NCBI GenBank assembly: GCA_963704535.1
Contig: OY969916.1
Location: 1,922,001 to 1,986,000, forward strand
Length of the DNA: 64,000 nucleotides
Source: G963704535 sp963704535
Lineage (GTDB): Bacteria > Chloroflexota > Chloroflexia > Chloroflexales > Roseiflexaceae
Direction of reading: 5' to 3'
The position numbers and the translations under genes were made by a program. Positions 52,677-61,300 of this stretch are shown in pieces. Numbering within the stretch: position 1 is the stretch's first letter; each line of letters opens with the position of its first letter. Below the pieces are notes generated by a model, which was given only the letters and a program-made list of their open reading frames with translations, was not told the origin of the DNA and did not search any database.

Positions 52677-55600
52677 CTGCCGAGCGTTTTGTTCCTTGTC
52701 CGTGGTCCGTTGTCAGTGGTCAGTTGCAACCGACCACTGACAACGGACAACTGACAACTGGCAACCGGCTGTATCGAACCGGCGACCTGTGCCGCTACCA
52801 TCCCGACGGCAGATTGGAGTTCCTGGGCCGCATTGATCATCAGGTCAAGTTGCGTGGCTACCGCATCGAGCCGGGCGAGATCGAGGCGGCGCTGCGCCAG
52901 CACCCACAGGTGCGCGAGGCGCTGGTGGCACTGCGTGAGGATGTGCCGGGAGACCGGCGGCTGGTGGCCTACCTCGTCCCCGACCAAGAACAAAGAACAA
53001 AGAACAAAGAACAAACGAGCGAGGAGTCTCATTCTCAATTCTCAATTCTCAATTCTCAATTCTCGGGGGAGCTGCGCCAGTTCCTGCGCGCTCGCCTACC
53101 CGACTATATGATACCTGTGGCGTTTGTGCTGATCGAGGCGCTGCCGCTCTCGCCCAGCGGCAAGGTCAACCGGCGCGCCTTGCCCGCGCCCGCCGATCCT
53201 TCCGCCCCCAATGCCGCATTCCAGGCGCCGCGCAGCGCCGTCGAGCAGACGGTCGCCGGGGTGTGGCGGGAGGTGCTCCAGGTGGCGGCGGTCGGCGTCC
53301 ACGACAACTTCTTCGACCTGGGCGGGCACTCGCTGCGGCTGGTGGCGGTGCAGAGCCGGCTGCGGGCCGAACTGGGCCGCGATGTGGCTTTGCTGGAGCT
53401 GTTCCAACACCCGACCGTCAGCGCGCTGGCTGCCTTCCTGGCCCCCGACCAATCCGCCGATGCGCCCCGACCGCCGAGCGAGCCGCCTGTCCCGGCGCCG
53501 TATGCCGGGCCGATCGCGATCGTGGGGATGAGCGGGCGCTTCCCGTCGGCGCCCTCAGTCGAGGCGTTCTGGCAACTGCTGCATGACGGGGTCGAGGCGG
53601 TGACGACCTTTACGGATGAAGAACTGCGGGCGGCGGGGGTCGAGGAGGCGCTGCTGGCCGACCCGCACTATGTCAAGGCGCGCCCGGTGCTGGCCGAGAT
53701 CGACCGCTTCGACGCAACGCTGTTCGGCTACAGCCCGCGCGAGGCCGAGCTGCTCGACCCGCAGCAACGGCTATTCCTGGAGGTGGCCTGGGAGGCGCTG
53801 GAACGGGCCGGCTACGCCCCGCTCCAGGCCCCAGGCCGCGTCGGCGTCTTCGGCGGCGCCAGCATGAGCAGCTATGCCTTCAATATTTTCGGCCACCCTG
53901 AGGTGGTCGCTGCCGCCGGCGAAATGCAGGTGGTGATCGCCAATGACAAGGACTACCTGGCGACGCGGGTGTCGTACAAGCTGCGGCTGAGTGGGCCGAG
54001 CATCACGGTGCAGACGGCCTGCTCGACCTCGCTGGTGGCCGTCCACCTGGCCTGCCAGAGCCTGCGCCTGGGCGAGTCCGACATGGCCCTGGCCGGCGGC
54101 GCGGCGGTCGGCGCGCGCCAGACGATCGGCTATCGCCACCTGGAGGGTGGAATCGACTCACCGGACGGGCACTGCCGCACGTTCGACGCGGCGGGCCAGG
54201 GCACGGTCTTCGGCAGCGGGCTGGGCATCGTGGTGCTCAAGCGGCTCGATGACGCGCTGCGCGACGGGGACACGATCCTGGCGCTCATCCGCGGCTCGGC
54301 GATCAACAACGACGGCGGGCACAAGATCGGCTATACTGCGCCCTCGGTTCACGGCCAGGCCCAGGTCATTCGCGCCGCGCTGCGCCAAGCCGCCTGCGAC
54401 CCGGCCACGATCTCCTACGTCGAGGCCCACGGCACCGCCACGCCGATGGGCGACCCGATCGAGGTCGCCGCGCTGACCGAGGTGTTCGGGCCGCCCACCG
54501 GCCGCGCCGCGCGCTGCGCGCTGGGCGCGGTCAAGAGCAACATCGGGCACCTGGACGCCGCCGCCGGGGTCACCGGGCTGATCAAGACCGTCCTGTCGCT
54601 CCAGCACCAGCAGATCCCAGCCAGCCTGCACTTTTGCTCCCCCAACCCGCGGATCGACTTCGCCAACAGTCCGTTCTATGTCAACACCGAGCTGCGTGCC
54701 TGGGACGCTGATCACCTGCCGCGACGAGCGGGGATCAGCTCATTCGGCATCGGCGGCACCAACGCCCACGTGATCGTGGAGCAGGCGCCCGAACAGGCTC
54801 CCAGCATCCCAGGGCGGCCCTGGCAACTGCTGATCCTCTCGGCCCAGAGCGAGGCGGCGCTGGAGACGGCCACCGACCAGCTCGCCGCGCACCTGCGCCA
54901 GCATCCCGACCAGCCACTCGCCGACATCGCCTTCACGCTCCAGCAAGGCCGCAGCCCGCTACCTCACCGCCGCGCACTGGCTGGCCAATCCCACGCCGAC
55001 TTGGCCACCGCCCTCACTACCCGCGACCCGACCCGGCTGTTGAGCGGCCACACCGACGGCACGGCCCGCGAGGTCATCTTCCTGTTCCCCGGCCAAGGCG
55101 CCCAGTATGTAGGCATGGGCCACGAGCTGTACCAGACCGAGCCGCTCTTCCGCGAGACGGTCAATCGCTGCGCCGCAATCTTGACCCCGCACCTGGGCCT
55201 CGACATTCGCGCCGTGCTCTACCCCACAGAACAAAGAACCACCCAGAGGGTACCCGACAAAGAACAAAGAAGCGACCAGACAGACCCTGTACGGCGGCCC
55301 CTCCGTGGGCGCCCCACCGACGAGCCGGGAGAAGAGGAGAGGGGGAGAGAGGGAGAAGAGGAGAACGGGCAATCTCCAATCTCCAATCTCCAATCTCCAA
55401 TCAACCAAACGCAGTACACGCAACCAGCGCTGTTCATGGTCGAGTACGCGCTGGCGCAGCTCTGGATGAGCTGGGGCGTGCGGCCCAAGGCGCTGCTGGG
55501 CCACTCGATCGGCGAGTACGTGGCGGCCTGCTTGGCCGGCGTCTTCTCGCTGGAGGACGCCCTGGCGTTGGTAGCCGCGCGCGGCCGTCTGATGCAGCAG

Positions 55601-57127
55601 ACAGAGGAAGGCGCGATGCTGAGCGTGCCGCTGGCCGCCGAGGCGCTGGCGCCCTGGCTCGACGCCGAACTAGAGTTGGCCGCGCTCAACGCCCCCGAGC
55701 TGTGCGTCGTGGCCGGGCCGGTCGCCGCGATCGAGCGGCTGGCGGCGGCGCTGGCGGCAAAAGAGATCGAGAGCCGCCGCCTGCCCACCACGCGCGCGTT
55801 CCACTCGCGGCTCATGGAGCCGGCGCTGGAGCCGTTCGCGACCGAGGTGGCGCGGGTGCGCCTCAACCCGCCGGCCATTCCGTTCATCTCGAATGTGAGT
55901 GGGGCCTGGATCACGGCGACCGAGGCAACCGACCCGCGCTACTGGGTGCGGCAGCTCCGGGCGCCGGTGCGGTTTGGGCCGGGCGTGGCCGAGCTACTGC
56001 GGAATCCTGACCCTTCCATCCCCTTCGCTGCCACTCAGGGCGGGCGTCAGGATTCCACAGGGAAGGGCGAGGGCAACCGGGTGTTGCTGGAGGTCGGGCC
56101 GGGGCGCACCCTTAGCAGCCTGGCCCGCCGGCAGGCCGGCGCCGAGCGGGTGGTGCTGGCCTCGCTGGGGGGCGCCGAGGAGCCGGCGGCGCTGCTGGCG
56201 GCGCTGGGCCGGTTGTGGCTGGCTGGCGTGCCGCTCGACTGGGCCGGGCTGCACGCCGGGTCGGTGCGCCGGCGGGTGCTGCTGCCCACCTATCCTTTTG
56301 AGCGCCAACGCTACTGGATCGACTACCAAGCCATGCCATCCCGGCAGGGCATGGTGCTCAAACACACCGATCCTGCCGACTGGTTCTCTGTGCCATCCTG
56401 GAAACGGTCTATGGCCCCGCTGCCCTTTGAGCCGGGCGACCTGGCCGAGCAGCCGGCGACCTGGCTGGTGTTTCACGATACGGTTGGGCTTGGCGCGCAG
56501 TTGACCCAGCGCCTGGAAGCCGAAGGGCACCAGGTCATCGCCGTGATCGCCGGCGATCAGTGGGGGCAGCTCGGCCCCGACCGCTACGCGATCGATCCGC
56601 GCCGGCCGGAACACTACGAGGCGCTCCTGCGCGAGCTTCACACGTTGGAACGGCCGCTCCGCAGCGTCGTGCATCTCTGGAGCGTCACCGCGCCCGACCG
56701 GCCATCGGCGGGGCCGGCCTCCCTTGACATCTTGCTGGATCTCGGCTTCTATAGCCTGCTCTTCTTCGCGCAGGCGCTTGGCAACCAGGGCCTCACCAAG
56801 CCACTGGAGCTGCTGGTTGTCTCGAATAATGCCCAGGCCGTGAGCGACGAGCCGCTCCACCCCGAAAAGACGCCGATCTTTGGGCCGTGTAAGGTCATCC
56901 CGCAGGAGTACCCGAACATCCGCTGCCGGAGCGTCGATATTGTGCTGCCGGAGGCCGAGAACCAGGCCCAGCTTGCCGACCAACTGTGGCCGAGATCGCG
57001 GCGCCGGCAGTCGATGCGGTGGTCGCCTATCGCGGGCCGCACCGCTGGGTCCAGAGCTTCGAGCCGGCTCGGCTGGAGGCGTGTACGCGCGGCCGGGCGC
57101 GACTGCGCGAGCGGGGCGTCTATCTGA
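52264..57127 (+). CDS. Gene 8, segment b: second half of A(Gly) - PCP - KS - AT - start of KR
   Basis: The frame is open from 51908, but homology resumes at AEDARDPLLLQQRLRSCG. Combined with segment a, the pocket reads D-I-L-Q-L-G-L-I-W, the glycine code. A motifs: NLYGPTETTIWS, LYRTGDLCRY. PCP at 53240-53440 (DNFFDLGGHSLRLVAV). KS at 53505-54800 is intact (TACSTSLVAV, VEAHGTATPMGD, KSNIGHLDAAAG). AT at 55075-56320 has GHSIGEY and AFHS (malonyl type), with a heptamer insert (55227-55401) and a palindromic insert (56001-56067). The structural part of KR follows (WFSVPSWKRS). The frame breaks at 56986 where the matching site of gene 6 has one more base (CAACTGCTGG against CAACTGTGG). Confidence 0.9.
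52697..52765 (+). repeat. A6-A7 loop perfect hairpin, gene 8
   Basis: CCGTTGTCAGTGGTC (52707-52721) pairs exactly with GACCACTGACAACGG (52732-52746), 10-base loop. Confidence 0.9.
52985..53064 (+). repeat. A9-A10 loop heptamer tract, gene 8
   Basis: AACAAAG units then ATTCTCA units; same layout as at 19975 and 43001. Confidence 0.85.
55227..55401 (+). repeat. AT-loop composite repeat, gene 8
   Basis: CCCAGAGGGTACCCGACAAA element, AACAAAG units, the ACCCTGTACGGCGGCCCCT cassette, a GAGAGGG-rich stretch and CCAATCT units. Confidence 0.87.
56001..56067 (+). repeat. Nested inverted repeat inside the AT domain, gene 8
   Basis: GGAATCCTGA (56001-56010) with TCAGGATTCC (56047-56056), and CCCTTCC (56011-56017) with GGAAGGG (56061-56067). 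Inserted before VLLEVGPGRTL. Confidence 0.83.
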
Positions 57128-58332
57128 TCACCGGCGGGCTGGGCGACATCGGGCTGGCGCTGGCCGAGGAGCTGGCGCGGGAAGTGCGAGCCCGGCTGAT
57201 CCTGATCGGGCGTACGGCCATGCCCACGCGGGCCGACTGGGCCGGCTGGCTGGCGGCGCATCCTGACAACGATCCGACGAGCGGCCGCATCCGCCACGTG
57301 CAGGCGATCGAGGCGCACGGCGCCGAGGTGCTGGCGCTACCGGCCGATGTCGCCGACGAGGCCCAGATGCGGGCCGCGCTGGCCCAGGCCCAGGCGCGCT
57401 TCGGCCCCATCCACGGCGTGATTCACGCCGCCGGGGTCGCCGGGGGCGGCATGATCCAGCTCAAGACGCCGGAGCTGGCCGAGCGCGTGCTGGCGCCCAA
57501 GCTGCGCGGCACAGCCGTCCTAGAGGCGATCTTCAGCGATACGAAACTGGATTTCCTAGTACTCTGCTCGTCGGTCAGCGCGCTGACCGGCGGAGTCGGG
57601 CAGGTCGATTACTGCGCCGCCAATATCTTTCTGGATGCGTTCGCCCTCTCCAGGAGCGCCGGCCGGGGCACACGCATCCTCTCGATCAACTGGGATCGCT
57701 GGCGAAATGTGGGCATGGCCCGGATCGCCGAGGAGCTGCACAGGTCGCTCACGGGGATGGAGCTTGCCGACGGCCTGCCGACTGAACAGGCTGCGGAAGC
57801 GTTCCGGCGCGCGCTGATGAGCAGCACGTCGCCGCAGATCGCGGTCACGCTGTACGACCTGCCGGCCATCGTCGAGCAGATGATGGCGTCGAGCGTCTCG
57901 CAACTTCTGGAAGGGCTGGGGCACGCGCAGGTTGCCAGGATCGTCCACACCCGGCCGGCGCTGGGCACCACCTATGTGCCGCCGCGCCAGCCGACCGAGA
58001 CGCTGCTCGCCGGCGCCTGGCAGGAACTGCTCGGCTTCGAGCCCGTCGGCATCCACGACAACTTCTTCGAGGCTGGTGGTCATTCGCTGCTGGCGACCCA
58101 GGTCTTGTCGCGCGTGCGCGATGCGCTCCATGTGCAGCTCCCGCTACACGCGATCTTCGACGCGCCGACAGTGGCCGAGCTGGCCGCCGTGATCGACCAG
58201 GTGCGGGAGGAGCAGCAGGAGAGCAGCAAGCTCGACCAGATCCTGAGAGAGATCGAGGCGATCTCCGCCGACGATGCGCGGGTCATCCTTTCTCATGAGA
58301 TGGGGCAGGAAGCAGAAAGGCCAGGTTCATGA
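56986..58332 (+). CDS. Gene 8, segment c: KR - ACP
   Basis: Continues gene 8 after a one-base deletion. The KR has GVYLITGGLGDIG, then CSSVSALTGG and VDYCAANIFLDAF with Ser, Tyr and Asn, so it should be active. ACP: VGIHDNFFEAGGHSLLATQV. The C-terminus REIEAISADDARVILSHEMG is a docking-like end. The first codon of the open frame is a GTG at the break, so this is a 3' fragment and not a separate gene. Together gene 8 adds Gly and then a reduced malonate unit, predicting a 4-amino-3-hydroxybutyrate-like segment. The stop overlaps the gene 9 ATG (ATGA). Confidence 0.88.
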   Translation: MAEIAAPAVDAVVAYRGPHRWVQSFEPARLEACTRGRARLRERGVYLITGGLGDIGLALAEELAREVRARLILIGRTAMPTRADWAGWLAAHPDNDPTSGRIRHVQAIEAHGAEVLALPADVADEAQMRAALAQAQARFGPIHGVIHAAGVAGGGMIQLKTPELAERVLAPKLRGTAVLEAIFSDTKLDFLVLCSSVSALTGGVGQVDYCAANIFLDAFALSRSAGRGTRILSINWDRWRNVGMARIAEELHRSLTGMELADGLPTEQAAEAFRRALMSSTSPQIAVTLYDLPAIVEQMMASSVSQLLEGLGHAQVARIVHTRPALGTTYVPPRQPTETLLAGAWQELLGFEPVGIHDNFFEAGGHSLLATQVLSRVRDALHVQLPLHAIFDAPTVAELAAVIDQVREEQQESSKLDQILREIEAISADDARVILSHEMGQEAERPGS

Positions 58333-61300
58333 GCAACTACCACGAGCAAATCACTGCGCTTTCCCCTGAACAGCGGGAACTGCTGGAGTGGCGCCTGAAG
58401 CAGGAGGGCGTCGACAGCGCCCGCATCCAGATCCCGCGCCAGCCGCCCGACCGCGTGGCGTTCCCGCTTTCGTTCGCCCAGCAGCGCCTGTGGTTCCTCG
58501 ATCGGCTCATGCCGGGTAATCCCGCCTATCACATCGCCGCCGCGTGGCGGCTGCACGGCCCGCTGGACCAGAAGGCGCTCGAACGCAGCTTCCGGGCGAT
58601 CGTCGGGCGGCACGCGACGTTACGCACGCGGATTGTGTCGCAGGAAGGCCAGCCGCAGCAACTCGTCGGCCCTGCCGACCAAGCCGCCTTCGCGCTGGAG
58701 CGCCATGACCTCCAGCACCTGCCGACGCTGGCCCGCGCCGACGCCGCCGAGCGCCTGGCGCGAGCCAGTGCCCAGCAGCCCTTCGACCTGGCCGCCGGGC
58801 CGCTGCTGCGCGCCGGCCTAGCCTGCCTCGGCCCGCACGAGCATATGCTCTACGTGGTCATGCACCACCTGATCTCCGACGGCTGGTCGATGACGGTCTT
58901 CCTCCAGGAGCTGGTCGCCGGCTACGTGGCCGAGACGGGCGCGGGCGGGGCGCCGGTGCCCCAACCGACGATCCAATATGGCGATTTCGCCGTCTGGCAG
59001 CGCGAATGGCTGGCCGGCTCCATTCTGGAGACGCAACTGGCCTACTGGACACAGCGACTGCGCGACCTGCCGACGCTGGAGCTGCCGACCGACCGGCCCC
59101 ACCCGCTGGTCCAGTCCTTCCGCGGCGGCCGCGCCGAGGCCCTGGTCCCATCGGCGCTGGCCGAGGCACTACGGGCGCTGTGCCTGCGCGAGCGGGTCAC
59201 CACCTTTATGCTGCTGCTGGCGGCCTTCGACGTGTTGTTGGCGCGCTACAGCGGCCAGGACGACATCGCCATCGGCACCCCGCTCGCCGGTCGCACCCAC
59301 CCGGAGGTCGAGGGATTGATCGGCTGCTTCGTCAACACACTAGTGCTGCGCGCCGACCTGTCCGGCAACCCGACCTTCCGCGCGCTCCTCCAGCGCGTGC
59401 GCGAGGTCGTCCTGGGCGCGTATCAGCACCAGGATCTGCCGTTCGAGATGCTGGTGGATGAGCTTCAGCCGATACGAAATCTGAGCCATAATCCGCTGTT
59501 CCAGGTCGTGTTCTCGCTCCAGAACACATCGCAACCGGCGCCGGCTCTGCCTGGTCTGACATTCAGCCCGGCGCTGGCCGAGACCAATGCGTCACAGTTC
59601 GACCTGACGCTCTCGATGACCGACTCGCCGCAGGGGCTGGGATGTGTGGTACGATACAACGCCGATTTGTTCGACGCCACGACGATCACGCGAATGTTGG
59701 GGCACCTCCAAATCTTGCTCGAAGGCATCGTCGCGAACCCTGATTGCCGAATATCCGCCCTGCCACTGCTGACGCCGCAGGAGCGCCGGCGGATGGTGGA
59801 GCAGTGGAACGCGACCGAGATGGCATACCCCACGGAGGTCTGCCTGCACGAGCTGGTCGCGGCCCAGGCCGCCCGCACGCCGGATGCGGTGGCGCTGGTG
59901 TTCGACCGCCGAGAACCAGAACAAAGAACCACCCAGAGGGTACCCGACAAAGAACAAAGGATTGATACGCCACGCAACACGCAACACGCAACACGCAACA
60001 GTTTTCTCAATGCTCAATTCTCATATATGACCTACGGTGAGCTGGATCGGCGCGCCAACCAGCTTGCCCACCACCTGCGCTCGCTGGGCGCCGGCCCCGA
60101 GACGCTGGTCGCGCTGCGCCTGGAGCGCTCGGCCAGCCTGGTCGTGGCGCTGCTGGCGACCCTCAAGGCCGGCGCGGCCTACCTGCCAATCGATCCCGCG
60201 ACCCCCGCCGCGCGCGTCGGGCTCATCCTCGACGACGCCCGCCCTGCTGTGCTGATCACCACCCAAGAACAAAGAACCAAGAACCGAGAACCGAGAACCG
60301 AGAACCAACTAAGAACCACCGATCGTAAGGGCGTATTGCATACGCCCCCAGCGGACGACGAGAGAGCGTACAGCACCCAGCCCTCAGTGGAGCATACGCC
60401 CCCAGCGGACGACGAGAGAGCGTACAGCACCCAGCCCTCAGTGGAGCATACGCCCCCAGCGGACGACGAGAGAGCCGCCGGCACTACGCCCCCAGCGAAC
60501 GGCGAAAGCGCACTTGGCACTCCGCTCCCGCCCACCCAGGGACAAGCAACTGTGATCGATCTCGTCTCCGACTGGCCCACGATCGCCCAGATGCCGACCA
60601 CTCCGCCCGCCACATCCATCACGCCTGATAGCCTAGCCTACGTGATCTACACCTCTGGCTCGACCGGAGCACCCAAGGGCGTGATGGTCACGCACGCCAG
60701 CGTGGTGCGGCTGTTCAACGCCAGTGCCGCCTGGTTCTCGTTCGGCGCGCAGGATGTGTGGACGCTGTTCCACTCGTATGCGTTCGACTTCTCGGTCTGG
60801 GAGCTGTGGGGCGCGCTGCTGCACGGCGGGCGGCTGGTGCTGGTGCCCTACCTGCTCAGTCGCGACCCGGACGGCTTGGCGGCGCTGCTGCGGCGCGAGC
60901 AGGTCACGGTGCTCAACCAGACCCCGACCGCCTTCCGCCAGCTCATTCCGGCTGATGCGGTGCTGGATGAGGAGCTGCCGCCCTCGGCATTGCGCTACGT
61001 GATCTTCGGCGGCGAGAAGCTCGACCCGCACTTCCTGCGGCCCTGGCTGACGCGCTACGGCGATGCGCGCCCGCAGTTGATCAATATGTACGGCATCACT
61101 GAGACCACCGTTCACGTCACCTACCACCCGCTGACGCGGGCCGACTTGGACCCGCCGGCCGCCAGCCTGATCGGCGAGCCGATCCCCGACCTGAGCCTGT
61201 ACGTGCTGGATGGGCAGATGCAACCGGTGCCGCTGGGGGTGCCGGGCGAGCTGTACGTCGGCGGCGCCGGCCTGGCGCGCGGCTACCTCAACCGGCCCGA

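Noticed and set aside
56986..58332. Segment 8c as an independent KR-ACP gene
   Set aside because: The paralogous gene 6 is continuous here and a single missing base explains the split.
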